A stretch of DNA of 64,000 nt from Rhizobiales bacterium Ga0077545 (GTDB taxonomy: Bacteria; Pseudomonadota; Alphaproteobacteria; Rhizobiales; Methylopilaceae). Shown in pieces: positions 16,475 to 25,919 of the stretch. Made by a program: the position numbers and the translations under genes. Under the pieces are notes generated by a model that did not search any database, was not told the origin of the DNA, and saw only the letters and a list, made by a program, of their open reading frames with translations. How positions within the stretch are numbered: position 1 is the first letter of the stretch; each line of letters opens with the position of its first letter. The DNA is taken from NCBI GenBank assembly GCA_001464335.1, contig LNEV01000016.1, forward strand, positions 62,001-126,000. Reading direction: 5' to 3'.

Positions 16475-17740
16475 ATGGCACCTGAAAACTCGACCGGCTG
16501 GCGAATTTTTGAGATTGCGGAGAAGCGCCCGGAAAGCGCGATCATCACCTCGTTCATCCTGCGGCCAGAAGACGGCGGGCCGGTGCCGCGCCACCATCCG
16601 GGCCAGCATCTCACCGCGCTGTTTCCGGTCACCGGCAAAGGCGAGATCCAGCATAATTACACGATCTCCTGCGACGCCAATGGCGAGCATTACCGGATCT
16701 CGGTAAAGCGCGAGCCGGAAGGCACTGTCTCCAAATGGCTGCATGACGAGGCGCGACCCGGCACGAAGATCAAGGTCATGCCGCCGTCGGGCACGTTCGT
16801 TCTGCCCGAAGACCAGAAACCGCCCGTGGTTCTCCTGTCCGGCGGCGTCGGCCAGACGCCGATGGTGGCGATGGCCGAAGCCATTGCCGACCGGCATCCG
16901 GACCTGAAGGCGCATTACGTTCATTGCGCGATCAACGGCGAGGTCCACGCCTTTCGCACGCACATCGAGGCGCTTGCGGACAAGCATGGCGGCATCGATG
17001 TCACCACATTCTATTCAGACCCGAAACCGGACGATGCGCCCGATCAAACGGGCCACCTCACGCTCGACTGGCTGAAGGCAAACACGCCGCTCGCCGAGGC
17101 CGATTATTTCGTCTGCGGTCCCCTGCCCTTCCTGCGCGCGTTCGTTTCGGGACTCGCGAGAGCGGGCGTCCCGACCGAGCACATTCATTACGAATTCTTC
17201 GGGCCTGTCGAAGAGCTGATCGAGGACGAAGGGGATGCGCCGAAAGCCGCCTCCGCAGCTCCGCCCCCCGCCAGGACGTTCCAGCGCAGCGACGACGCCA
17301 AGGTGTCGGACGGCGATATCGGCGCGGCTCTCCTCGCAAGCGCCTCGGACGCGGTCGTCGCCAGCGATGCCGGCGGCACGATCATTCTGTGGAACCCCGG
17401 CGCCGAGCGCATTTTCGGCTTCACCGAGCAAGAGGCGCTCGGCCAATCGCTCGACATCATCATTCCCGAACCGTTCCGCGCGCGGCACTGGGAAGGCTAT
17501 GACCAGACCGTCGCGTCTGGACAAAGCCGTTATGGCGCAGGCGATCTTCTCGCCGTTCCCGGCCTGAAGAAAGACGGCTCGCGCAATTCCATCGAATTCA
17601 CCATCGTCCTTATCAAAGGCAAGGACGGAAAGGTCGAGGCGATGGCCTCGGTCATCCGCGACGTCTCGAAGAAGTTCGCGGAGACCAAAGCCCTCAAGAA
17701 GCAGATCGAGGAACTGACGGGAAAAAGCCGACGGGATTAA
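16475..17740 (+). CDS. Flavohaemoglobin-type FAD/NAD reductase fused to a PAS domain
   Basis: This 421-residue protein is an unusual fusion. Residues 1-245 form a ferredoxin-NADP reductase module: an FAD-binding barrel with HHPGQHLTALFP and HNYTISCDANGEHYRISVKRE, a nucleotide-binding VLLSGGVGQTPM, and a terminal VCGPLPFLRAF with FFGP. This closely follows the C-terminal half of flavohaemoglobin, but no globin is present. After a linker, a PAS domain covers about residues 280-400 (ASASDAVVASDAGGTIILWN, GAERIFGFTEQEALG). GGAGG at 16464-16468 favours the second ATG (16475). It is probably regulated by the divergent Rrf2 protein and may reduce a haem or NO-related partner. Confidence 0.88.
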   Translation: MAPENSTGWRIFEIAEKRPESAIITSFILRPEDGGPVPRHHPGQHLTALFPVTGKGEIQHNYTISCDANGEHYRISVKREPEGTVSKWLHDEARPGTKIKVMPPSGTFVLPEDQKPPVVLLSGGVGQTPMVAMAEAIADRHPDLKAHYVHCAINGEVHAFRTHIEALADKHGGIDVTTFYSDPKPDDAPDQTGHLTLDWLKANTPLAEADYFVCGPLPFLRAFVSGLARAGVPTEHIHYEFFGPVEELIEDEGDAPKAASAAPPPARTFQRSDDAKVSDGDIGAALLASASDAVVASDAGGTIILWNPGAERIFGFTEQEALGQSLDIIIPEPFRARHWEGYDQTVASGQSRYGAGDLLAVPGLKKDGSRNSIEFTIVLIKGKDGKVEAMASVIRDVSKKFAETKALKKQIEELTGKSRRD

Positions 17741-17741
17741 A

Positions 17742-17764
17742 AAGGCCCGCTCGCGCGGGCCCTT
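17742..17764. terminator. Probable bidirectional terminator
   Basis: A GC-rich hairpin (GGCCCGC/GCGGGCC with a four-base loop), flanked by A on the left and a T-containing tract on the right, lies between two convergent genes. Confidence 0.55.
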
Positions 17765-17769
17765 CTGTT

Positions 17770-19029
17770 TCAGGTCGCCGTGTGCGTGCGCGCATACAGC
17801 CCGAACGCGGCGATGATGCCGTAGCAGATCACCGGAACGATCAGCGCCGTCGCCAGAGTCGTGGCATCCGCCAGCGCGCCCGTAAGGACGGGGATGATCG
17901 CACCGCCGACAATGGCCATGCACAGCAGGCCCGATCCCTCCGGCGTCTTCTTGCCGAGCCCGTCGAGGCCGAGCGAGAAGATGGTCGGGAACATGATCGA
18001 GTTGAACAGGCCGACGCCGATCAACGTCCAGCCGGAGATCATGCCCGTCGTCGCGATCGAGATCAGAACAAGCGCGGCGGACCCGCACGCAAAGACCGCC
18101 AGCAAAAGCCCCGGCGCGACAATGCGCAGGAGATACGCACCGGCAAAGCGGCCCACCATCGCGCCGCCCCAGTACAGCGAGAGCAGTTCGCCGGCTGTGC
18201 GTGCATCGACCGCCAGAACGCTCGGCTGTTCGAGATAGCTGACGAGCACGCTGCCGATCGACACTTCCGCGCCGACATACATGAAGATGCCGACAACGCC
18301 GAACAGGACGCGCGGGCGCTTCAGGAGGCTCACGCTGTCCCAGAAGCCGTATTCCTCGGCCTTTTCATTGGGCACCGCATTGCGCTGCGACCAGAAAACG
18401 GCGGCGACCGCCAGAAGAACGATCGCGATGCCGAGATAGATGTTGCCGATGATGGCGCCCTCTTCGGCCCGCAGAGCGGGAAGCTGCTCGGGCGGCACCG
18501 TCGCGGGATCGATGGCGGCTGCCGTGCCGAGCAGAAGCTGGGCGCCGATATAGGGCCACACCGTCGTGCCGAGCGCGTTGAAGGCCTGCGCGAACGTCAG
18601 GCGGCTTGAGGCGCTTTCCGGCGAGCCGAGGCCCGCGATCAGCGGATTGGCGGCCACCTGAAGAATGGTGATGCCGCCCGCCAGCACGAACAGCGCGACG
18701 AGCAGCGGCCAGTAGACGCCGGAATTGGCGGCCGGCCAGAACAGAAGCGCCCCGGCGGCCATGAGGACGAGGCCCGCGACGAGCCCTTTCAGATAGCCGA
18801 CCCTCGCGACGAGCGTGCCCGCCGGAATGGACACGAACAGATAGGCCATGAAGAAGGCGAACTGCGTGAGCATCACCTCCGCATAGGACAGCGAGAACAG
18901 CGCCTTCAGTTTCGGGATGAGCACGTCATTGAGGCTGGTCGCCCCGCCCCAGAGAAAGAAAAGGCCCACGACGAGAGCGACGAGGGCCGGAGCGGCAACG
19001 GACTTTGGAGCTGTTGTAGACTGGGCCAT
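17770..19029 (-). CDS. Sugar MFS transporter (GluP/FucP type)
   Basis: This 419-residue permease has about twelve hydrophobic segments. It carries the motifs of the fucose/glucose-galactose proton symporter branch: FFLWGGATSLNDVLIPKLK in helix 1, the QFAFFMAYLFVSIPAG stretch and VAANPLIAGLG. It probably imports a hexose across the inner membrane. No sugar catabolic gene is adjacent, so the substrate is open. The divergent M3 peptidase gene begins 58 bases away. Confidence 0.9.
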   Translation of the reverse strand: MAQSTTAPKSVAAPALVALVVGLFFLWGGATSLNDVLIPKLKALFSLSYAEVMLTQFAFFMAYLFVSIPAGTLVARVGYLKGLVAGLVLMAAGALLFWPAANSGVYWPLLVALFVLAGGITILQVAANPLIAGLGSPESASSRLTFAQAFNALGTTVWPYIGAQLLLGTAAAIDPATVPPEQLPALRAEEGAIIGNIYLGIAIVLLAVAAVFWSQRNAVPNEKAEEYGFWDSVSLLKRPRVLFGVVGIFMYVGAEVSIGSVLVSYLEQPSVLAVDARTAGELLSLYWGGAMVGRFAGAYLLRIVAPGLLLAVFACGSAALVLISIATTGMISGWTLIGVGLFNSIMFPTIFSLGLDGLGKKTPEGSGLLCMAIVGGAIIPVLTGALADATTLATALIVPVICYGIIAAFGLYARTHTAT

Positions 19030-19087
19030 GGTGTCCCCACGGTTGCTGTTGTGACGCTGAAGCTAGGGCGTCCCGCAGCGTTCTCAA

Positions 19088-21196
19088 ATGGATCAAAAGA
19101 CCTATATGGTGGAAAAGATCTGGAGACCTGATTTGTCCGAAAACAACCCGCTTCTGAGCACCTGGTCGACGCCCTTCGAGGCCCCGCCCTTCGCCACCAT
19201 CGAACCGCGCCATTTCAGACCCGCTTTCGAGGCGGCCCTGGAAGAACACCGGCGCGAGATCGCCGCCATCGCCTCATCTCCAGCCGCGCCGGATTTCGCG
19301 AACACGATCGAGGCGATGGAAAAGAGCGGCGCAACGCTGAGCCGGGTCGCCTCCGTCTTCTACAATCTCAGCGGTGCGCACACCAATGACGAGATCGAAG
19401 CCGTCGAGCGCGACATGGCGCCCCTGCTCGCCCGCCACGACAGCGAGATCTATCTGAACGATGACCTGTTCCGCCGCATCGCCGCGGTCTACGCAGACCG
19501 GGACACGCTGCCGCTCTCGCCGGAACAGAAGCGCGTTCTGGAGCGCTATCACACCAATTTCGTGCGCTCCGGCGGCGGCAAGCCCGAGGACGTGAAAGCG
19601 CGTCTCGCCGAAATCACCGAAAGGCTCGCGACGCTCTCGACCCAGTTCGGCCAGAACATTCTGGCGGACGAGCGCGCGTGGAAGCTCGTCCTCGACGGGC
19701 CGGACGATCTTGCCGGATTGTCGGAGGCGGAAATCGCGGCGGCGAAGAAGGCGGCGGAAGATCGCGATCTGCCGGGCAAATATGTCATCACGCTGTCGCG
19801 CTCCAGCGTCGAGCCGTTCCTGCAATCGTCGACGCGGCGGGATTTGCGCGAGAAGGCCTTTCTCGGCTGGACCTCGCGCGGCGAGAACGGAGGCGCATCC
19901 GACAACCGCGCCCTTATTTCCGAAATGGTCGCGCTGCGTGCGGAGCGCGCGAAGCTTCTCGGCTTCGAGACCTTCGCCCATTTCAAGCTCGACGATGTCA
20001 TGGCAAAAACGCCGGAGGCGGTGCGCTCGCTTCTCGAATCCGTCTGGACACCTGCCAGAGCGCGCGCAGCTGCGGAGCAGGCCGATTTGCAGAAGCTCGC
20101 CGCCGCGCGCGGCGACAACATCGAGATCGCGCCGTGGGATTGGCGCTTTTATGCCGAGAAGGTACGCGCCGAGCGCTTCCAGATCGACGAGGACGAGATC
20201 AAGCCCTATCTGCAGCTCGACCGCATCGTTCATGCGGCCTTCGACACCGCAACGCGCCTGTTCGGCGTCACCTTCACCGAGCGTACCGACATTCCCGTTT
20301 ACCACCCGGATGTGCGCGCATGGGAGGTCAAGGATGGCGAGGGCCGTCATGTCGGCCTGTTCCTCGGCGATTATTTTGCGCGGGCCTCGAAGCATTCCGG
20401 CGCCTGGATGTCGAGCTATCGCGACCAGGAGAAGCTGCGCGGCGAGATCGCGCCCATCATCGTCAATGTGATGAACTTCTCGAAGCCGCCGGAAGGGCAG
20501 CCCGCGCTACTGACCATGGACGATGCGCGCACCCTGTTCCACGAATTCGGGCACGGCCTGCACGGCCTGTTGTCCGATGTCACCTATCCGCTGATTTCCG
20601 GAACAAGCGTCGCGCGCGATTTCGTGGAGCTTCCCTCACAGCTTTACGAACACTGGTTCGAGCAGCCCGACGTGCTGCGCCGCTTTGCGGTGCACGCCGA
20701 AACGGGCCAGCCGATCCCGGAGGATGTGCTGACGAAACTGCTCGCGGCCCGCAAGTTCAATCAGGGCTTCGCGACGGTCGAATACACGTCCTCGGCTCTC
20801 GTCGATCTCGAATTCCATCTCCTGACGGACACGTCCGATCTCGATCCGGCCGCGTTCGAAAAGAATGTGCTGACAAAGATCGGCATGCCGTCGGCGATCA
20901 CGATGCGACACCGCTCCCCGCATTTCAGTCATATCTTTTCGGGCGGCTATTCCGCCGGCTACTACTCCTATCTGTGGTCGGAGGTCCTCGATGCGGATGC
21001 CTTCCATGCCTTCGAGGAAGCGGGAGACATCTTCGATCCCGCCACGGCAACGAAGCTGAAGGAGTTCATCTATTCGGCGGGCGGAAGGGACGATCCCAAG
21101 GCGCTCTACCGCGCGTTCCGCGGGCACGATCCCTCGCCCGAGGCGCTGCTGAAAAAGCGCGGCCTCGATGTCGCGCTGAGCGCGGCGGAAGTCTGA
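19088..21196 (+). CDS. M3-family zinc oligopeptidase (Dcp/oligopeptidase A like)
   Basis: This metallopeptidase, up to 702 residues, cleaves short cytoplasmic peptides. The zinc site HEFGH lies at about residue 485 (TLFHEFGHGLHGLLS), and the downstream SHIFSGGYSAGYYSYLWSEVLDADAF region is diagnostic of M3 enzymes. The family usually begins with a variant of SENNPLLSTWSTPF, so the better start may be the TTG at 19133, which has GGAG seven bases upstream. The ATG at 19088 has no ribosome site. It has no signal peptide. Confidence 0.93.
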   Translation: MDQKTYMVEKIWRPDLSENNPLLSTWSTPFEAPPFATIEPRHFRPAFEAALEEHRREIAAIASSPAAPDFANTIEAMEKSGATLSRVASVFYNLSGAHTNDEIEAVERDMAPLLARHDSEIYLNDDLFRRIAAVYADRDTLPLSPEQKRVLERYHTNFVRSGGGKPEDVKARLAEITERLATLSTQFGQNILADERAWKLVLDGPDDLAGLSEAEIAAAKKAAEDRDLPGKYVITLSRSSVEPFLQSSTRRDLREKAFLGWTSRGENGGASDNRALISEMVALRAERAKLLGFETFAHFKLDDVMAKTPEAVRSLLESVWTPARARAAAEQADLQKLAAARGDNIEIAPWDWRFYAEKVRAERFQIDEDEIKPYLQLDRIVHAAFDTATRLFGVTFTERTDIPVYHPDVRAWEVKDGEGRHVGLFLGDYFARASKHSGAWMSSYRDQEKLRGEIAPIIVNVMNFSKPPEGQPALLTMDDARTLFHEFGHGLHGLLSDVTYPLISGTSVARDFVELPSQLYEHWFEQPDVLRRFAVHAETGQPIPEDVLTKLLAARKFNQGFATVEYTSSALVDLEFHLLTDTSDLDPAAFEKNVLTKIGMPSAITMRHRSPHFSHIFSGGYSAGYYSYLWSEVLDADAFHAFEEAGDIFDPATATKLKEFIYSAGGRDDPKALYRAFRGHDPSPEALLKKRGLDVALSAAEV

Positions 21197-21238
21197 CGAT
21201 GCCGTCCGGCCGGGGCATCAGCCCGGCCGGACGCAGTG

Positions 21239-22000
21239 TCAGTTCTTGATGCGGTATCCGGTGCGGAAGATCCACACGACGATGCCGATGCAGATCGCAA
21301 GGAAGCCTCCGGTCATCGCGAGGCTGACGCCGACATCGACATCCGCCTGCCCGAAGAAGCTCCAGCGGAAGCCGTTGATCAGATAGACGACCGGGTTGAA
21401 CAGGCTCACCGCGCGCCAGAAGGGCGGCAGCATGTCGATGGAATAGAAGCTGCCGCCAAGGAAGGTGAGCGGCGTCACCACAAGCAGCGGAATGAACTGC
21501 AGCTTCTCGAAACCGTCCGCCCAGATGCCGATGACGAAGCCGAACAGGCTGAACGTGACCGATGTCAGCACAAGGAACAGGAGCATCACGAACGGATGCT
21601 CGATCTGGAAATCCACGAACAGCCGCGCCGTGACAAGCGTAATGAGGCCAATGACAATCGATTTCGTCGCGGCCGCGCCGACATAACCCGTCACGATCTC
21701 GAACGCGGAGACGGGCGCCGAGAGAATTTCGTAGATCGTCCCGACGAAGCGCGGAAAGTAAATGCCGAAGCTCGCATTCGAAATGCTGGTCGTCAGCAGC
21801 GTCAGCATGATGAGGCCGGGCACGATGAAGGCGCCGTAGGGAACGCCGCCCATCTCCGCCATATGCCCGCCGATGGCCGCGCCGAACACGACGAAGTAGA
21901 GCGAGGTCGAAATGACCGGCGAGACGATGCTCTGCCACAGCGTGCGAAAGGCACGTGCCATCTCGTAGCGGTAGATCGCCTTGATTGCGTAGAAGTTCAT
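21239..22000 (-). CDS. ABC transporter permease (YadH-like)
   Basis: This 253-residue ABC-2 type permease has about six membrane segments. It contains the conserved ABC-2 signature region [17 protein letters not shown] and a [12 protein letters not shown] segment. It pairs with the ATPase gene just upstream, whose stop it overlaps by four bases. Such YadGH-type exporters are widespread and their substrates are mostly unknown. Confidence 0.92.
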   Translation of the reverse strand: MNFYAIKAIYRYEMARAFRTLWQSIVSPVISTSLYFVVFGAAIGGHMAEMGGVPYGAFIVPGLIMLTLLTTSISNASFGIYFPRFVGTIYEILSAPVSAFEIVTGYVGAAATKSIVIGLITLVTARLFVDFQIEHPFVMLLFLVLTSVTFSLFGFVIGIWADGFEKLQFIPLLVVTPLTFLGGSFYSIDMLPPFWRAVSLFNPVVYLINGFRWSFFGQADVDVGVSLAMTGGFLAICIGIVVWIFRTGYRIKN

Positions 22001-22962
22001 GACGGCCTCCGCACGAGATCGACGAAGATTTCCTCAAGCGAGGACTGCCGCGTCTGAAGATCGGAAAACTCGATCCCCGCGCCAGCCAGCCCCTTGAGAA
22101 GATCGGGAATGCCGCTCTCGCTCTCGCTGTCGAATGTATAGACAAGACATTGCCCATCCTGCTCCAGAACGAGGCCGAAATCGGCCAGTTCGGGCGGCAG
22201 CGCCTCGAGCGGTTGCTGCAGCGCCAGCATCAGCTCCTTCTTGCCGAGCTTCTTCATCAATACGGCCTTGTCCTCGACAAGCTTGATTTCGCCGCGATTG
22301 ATGATGCCGATGCGATCGGCCATTTCCTCGGCTTCCTGAATGTAATGCGTCGTCAGGATGATGGTCGTGCCGCCCTCCCGCAGATCCCGCACCACGTTCC
22401 ACATGTCGCGCCTGAGTTCGACATCGACGCCCGCGGTCGGCTCGTCGAGGAACAGGATGTCCGGCTCGTGGGCAAGCGCCTTGGCGATCATGACGCGGCG
22501 CTTCATCCCGCCCGACAGGGTCATGATCTTGGATTTGCGTTTGTCCCAGAGAGACAGGTCGCGCAGGATCTTTTCGACGAGCGCGTCGTTGCGCGGCTTG
22601 CCGAACAGCCCGCGGCTGAAGCTCACCGTCGCCCATACGCTTTCGAAGGAATCGGTCGTCAGTTCCTGCGGCACGAGCCCGATGCGCGAACGCGCCGCCC
22701 GGTAATCGGACACGACATCACGGCCATCGACCGTGACCTTGCCTTCGGTGGCGTTAACCGTACCGCAGATGATGCTGATGAGCGTTGTTTTCCCGGCGCC
22801 GTTCGGCCCGAGCAGGGCGAAAATTTCTCCCCGACGAATGTCGAGATCGACGCCCTTCAGGGCTTCGAAGCCGTTCGCATAAGCCTTGCGCAGGCCGAAG
22901 ACCGACAAAATAGGTTGCACGTTAAGGGAACCAATGAGGACAGAGCCCGTATACCTATTCAT
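21997..22962 (-). CDS. ABC transporter ATP-binding protein (YadG-like)
   Basis: This 321-residue ATPase has Walker [15 protein letters not shown], the ABC signature [17 protein letters not shown], Walker [13 protein letters not shown], and the switch histidine in [15 protein letters not shown]. About 80 C-terminal residues beyond the ATPase core are typical of exporter subunits. The ATG at 22962 has a weak ribosome site, and a GTG at 22920 closer to the family start is possible. It forms an operon with the downstream permease. Confidence 0.92.
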   Translation of the reverse strand: MNRYTGSVLIGSLNVQPILSVFGLRKAYANGFEALKGVDLDIRRGEIFALLGPNGAGKTTLISIICGTVNATEGKVTVDGRDVVSDYRAARSRIGLVPQELTTDSFESVWATVSFSRGLFGKPRNDALVEKILRDLSLWDKRKSKIMTLSGGMKRRVMIAKALAHEPDILFLDEPTAGVDVELRRDMWNVVRDLREGGTTIILTTHYIQEAEEMADRIGIINRGEIKLVEDKAVLMKKLGKKELMLALQQPLEALPPELADFGLVLEQDGQCLVYTFDSESESGIPDLLKGLAGAGIEFSDLQTRQSSLEEIFVDLVRRPS

Positions 22963-23016
22963 CGCGGGTTCAGAAACAACCCGCTTTGATATCGGCTATT
23001 GGGAGGGTTGGATAAA

Positions 23017-23409
23017 ATGAAAGGCGAGGACACCCTTATGGAACGTAGACAGTTTCTTGCAGGACTTGCCGGCATTGCCGGTGCAGCGGCAATCGCCATG
23101 GCGTTGCCGAGGCACGCCAACGCCCTGACCGCCGATACCCTGACCGACACCACGCCGCAGGAAGGCGGCCTTCTGGATGAGCTGAAGGCCGGCTCCGAAG
23201 AGAGCGTGAAGGCTGAAGGCGTCGAAGTCGCCCAGCATCGCGGCGACCGCCACCGGCGCCATGGTCCCCCACGGCGTCACCACCACAATCGCCGCCGCCG
23301 CGTCCGCCGCCGGCAGTTCCGCCAGGTCTGCAACCGCTACCGCAATCGGTGGGGCGCGTGGGTCCGGCGTTGCCGCCGCGAGCCCATCTGGGTTTGGCAC
23401 TGGATTTAA
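23017..23409 (+). CDS. Exported Arg/His-rich small protein with twin-arginine-like signal
   Basis: This 130-residue protein begins MKGEDTLMERRQFLAGLAG. The ERRQFLAG motif followed by AGAAAIAMALPRHANA is a plausible Tat-type signal peptide. The mature protein ends in an extremely basic segment rich in Arg and His (about residues 85-120: RHRRHGPPRRHHHNRRRR) and closes with aromatic residues. I do not recognise a function. GGGAGGG precedes the ATG at 23017; an ATG at 23038 is an alternative. Confidence 0.65.
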   Translation: MKGEDTLMERRQFLAGLAGIAGAAAIAMALPRHANALTADTLTDTTPQEGGLLDELKAGSEESVKAEGVEVAQHRGDRHRRHGPPRRHHHNRRRRVRRRQFRQVCNRYRNRWGAWVRRCRREPIWVWHWI

Positions 23410-23462
23410 TCTGATGGCGGTGGGGCAGGCATGACCTGCCCCACCGTTCATTCCACGCCGCT

Positions 23463-24254
23463 TCAGGCGATGTAATCGACGGTGATCTTCCGGAAGCCCG
23501 CAAGACGCAGCGGCGCGCGAATGAAGATCGACACCAGCAGTTTCCGGAAGGGCCGAACCAGTTCTGCCGCGAACCGCCCGAACGGATTTTTGCGGACAAG
23601 CCGCCGCTTCGGAACGATCGAGCTTCCAAGAAAACCCGCATCGTTCTCGTGGAGCCGGCTGTATTGCGCGCAGACCGCGGGATCGACCTGATACGAGAGC
23701 AGCCGGTGAAGGTGTATGGCCCGCACATCGAACATGATGTCGTCGGTCGTCCGGTCGATGGTTTTCGTCAGCCTGAGCAGCTTTTCGGCGGCCCTTCGCC
23801 GGATGATATAGGCCGCCGTACCATAATGCGCCGCACCGAGACGTTTCACATCGCGGCCGAAGGCCTCGAAACCTGACGTCTTTACGAACGTCCGATAGGC
23901 AAACGTCTCCAGCTTGACGATGTCGGCATCGGCCGGGATCCACGATCCGTCTTCGGTAAAGCGCCGAAGACTGTCGCCGAATTCGATGTCGTCCTCGAAA
24001 ACCACGCAGAATTCGTCATTGCCCGCCAGAAATCTCTCCCAGACCGCGCGATGGCTAAGCGTGCAGGCAATTTCGGCGTTGGAGAGAACATATTTCGGGC
24101 GCGGCGAAAGCCATTCGTCGAAATAGGCCTGCCCGAAATGCGTCGCATCCACGGCCGGCACCCGCTCCACCGCGATGCCGTGCTGCGCGAAAAGCGCGGA
24201 GAAACGCTCCCACCTTTCCACATGCCGGTCGAGATTGATCACATAGCTCTTCAC
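23463..24254 (-). CDS. Glycosyltransferase family 25 protein (LPS/LOS type)
   Basis: This 263-residue enzyme matches the GT25 pattern: MKSYVINLDRHVERWERF at the N-terminus, EIACTLSHRAVWERF, FCVVFEDDIEFG with the metal-binding DD, and HYGTAAYIIRRRAAEKLL. Members usually add galactose or glucose to lipooligosaccharide cores at the inner membrane. A second GT25 gene lies 15 bases upstream in the same direction. Confidence 0.88.
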   Translation of the reverse strand: MKSYVINLDRHVERWERFSALFAQHGIAVERVPAVDATHFGQAYFDEWLSPRPKYVLSNAEIACTLSHRAVWERFLAGNDEFCVVFEDDIEFGDSLRRFTEDGSWIPADADIVKLETFAYRTFVKTSGFEAFGRDVKRLGAAHYGTAAYIIRRRAAEKLLRLTKTIDRTTDDIMFDVRAIHLHRLLSYQVDPAVCAQYSRLHENDAGFLGSSIVPKRRLVRKNPFGRFAAELVRPFRKLLVSIFIRAPLRLAGFRKITVDYIA

Positions 24255-24269
24255 GGCGCAGAGGCTCCG

Positions 24270-25046
24270 TCAGCTCGGCAGAGCGCTTCTCAGCGCGAGC
24301 CCCGTCCCCCGATGCAGCGGTCCGATGCCGTTGCGCGCGCACAGAAGATTGATGTGGAAACGGCTCTGGTAGCGCAGGTTGCGGCCGAACCGCTCGAACC
24401 GCGACAGGCCGTTGCGAACGGCGGAGCGCGCATCGTCGATCTGGCTCCGTGCGTCCTCAGCCTCGCCGATGAGCCCGGGCGAGACCGCAAGCACGCGCAC
24501 GCCGAGTTCCCACCAGTGTTTCAGATCCATATCCACGGGGCGGCCGAACGGCAGGGCCGACCCGACCATGATGCGCGCGACACGCGGCGTCATGACATAG
24601 CCCGTCGTCCGCGGCGGGGTCACCCAGGGGTCGACGAGAGCGTGGTCCGTTCCGAGGGTCCGAATGATCCGGGCGCGCGGCTTGGTGGCGTCGAGTTTTA
24701 TGACGGCGTCCGGCAGATCGGTTGCCAGAAGCCGGTCGAGCACCTCCGGCAGCCGGGCATCGGCCACGAAATCATCTTCCAGAACGAGGACCGGCCGGCT
24801 CCCGGCGGCGATGATCTTCCAGGCTTCGTAATGGCTGAGATAGCAGCCGATCTCGCCGGGGGTGAGCGGCCGCTTGAACGCGCGCCGGTTCAGCGCCGGG
24901 CTGTAGGCCCCTCTCGCCCCGTCCGGCAGCGCGGCGCCATCGATGGCGTGGACGAATTTGCCCGAAAGCCCCAGCAGGCGCAGGCGCTCCCGGCTCGCGC
25001 GCCGCCGCTCGGAGGCGCTTAGCATGTTGATGACAAGCACGGGCAT
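24270..25046 (-). CDS. Glycosyltransferase family 25 protein
   Basis: This 258-residue GT25 protein begins MPVLVINMLSASERRRASRE and shows EIGCYLSHYEAWKIIAA, PVLVLEDDFVAD with the acidic pair, and TGYVMTPRVARIMV. It is clearly related to, but diverged from, its downstream neighbour. Together they probably add successive residues to surface polysaccharide. The ATG at 25046 fits the family N-terminus. Confidence 0.87.
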   Translation of the reverse strand: MPVLVINMLSASERRRASRERLRLLGLSGKFVHAIDGAALPDGARGAYSPALNRRAFKRPLTPGEIGCYLSHYEAWKIIAAGSRPVLVLEDDFVADARLPEVLDRLLATDLPDAVIKLDATKPRARIIRTLGTDHALVDPWVTPPRTTGYVMTPRVARIMVGSALPFGRPVDMDLKHWWELGVRVLAVSPGLIGEAEDARSQIDDARSAVRNGLSRFERFGRNLRYQSRFHINLLCARNGIGPLHRGTGLALRSALPS

Positions 25047-25265
25047 GGGCCCAGCCTGAGCCGGGTGCCCGTCATGCGTGATCGATTCACAATCCAAGGT
25101 ACACCACCCAGCCTGATGCTACCTTAGGTTTAGTGGATTGCCACACACTTGAAAAGAGGTTGCATCGCCAGATCGTGGGGGCGGTGGCATCGGGGTGCCT
25201 TCTTGCCGCTCCGGGGCCGGAATGTTACGCCGGGTGCTGGCTTCCCAAGGAACGGGCTTTCACAG

Positions 25266-25880
25266 ATGACTTTCCGGCTTCACCGCGGCGATCTTCCCGA
25301 CGGCCTGACCTTTTCCGGCGCGGTCGCGATCGACACCGAGACGCTCGGCCTGAACCCGCACCGCGATCGCCTGTGCCTGGTCCAGGTGTCCTCGGGCGAC
25401 GGCACGTCCCATCTCGTCCAGATCCTGCCCGGCCAGACCCGCGCGCCAAATCTCGAAGCGCTGTTCCGCGACCGCTCGGTCCTGAAACTGTTCCATTTCG
25501 CGAGGTTCGATCTTGCGGTCCTGTTCAAGACCTTCGGCGTGATGCCCGAACCCGTCTGGTGCACCAAGATCGCCTCGCGCCTCGTGCGGACCTACACAGA
25601 CCGCCACGGCCTCAAGGATCTGGTGCGCGAGCTCCTTGGCATCGAGATTTCGAAGCAGCAGCAGAGTTCGGACTGGGGCGCGGACACTCTTTCCGAAAGC
25701 CAGCTCACTTACGCCGCGTCGGACGTGCTTTACCTTCATGCCCTCAAGGCACAGCTCGAAGCCCTGCTCGCGCGCGAGGGCCGCACCGCTCTTGCCGATG
25801 CCTGCTTCGCGTTCCTGCCGATCCGCGCCGCGCTCGATCTGACCGGGTTCGCGGATCAGGATGTCTTCTCGCACTCCTGA
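25266..25880 (+). CDS. rnd: Ribonuclease D (short, single-domain)
   Basis: This 204-residue 3'-5' exonuclease of the DEDD family contains the first acidic pair in AIDTETLGL, FHFARFDLAVL for Exo II, and YAASDVLYLHAL for Exo III. It is much shorter than E. coli RNase D because the C-terminal HRDC domains are missing, as is usual for the small alphaproteobacterial form. The ATG at 25266 starts at the family N-terminus MTFRLHRGDLP. It heads the conserved block lptC-lptA-lptB-rpoN. Confidence 0.92.
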   Translation: MTFRLHRGDLPDGLTFSGAVAIDTETLGLNPHRDRLCLVQVSSGDGTSHLVQILPGQTRAPNLEALFRDRSVLKLFHFARFDLAVLFKTFGVMPEPVWCTKIASRLVRTYTDRHGLKDLVRELLGIEISKQQQSSDWGADTLSESQLTYAASDVLYLHALKAQLEALLAREGRTALADACFAFLPIRAALDLTGFADQDVFSHS

Positions 25881-25919
25881 CGCCGCCCTCATGCGCGCGA
25901 GACCGGAGATTCAGGCGTC

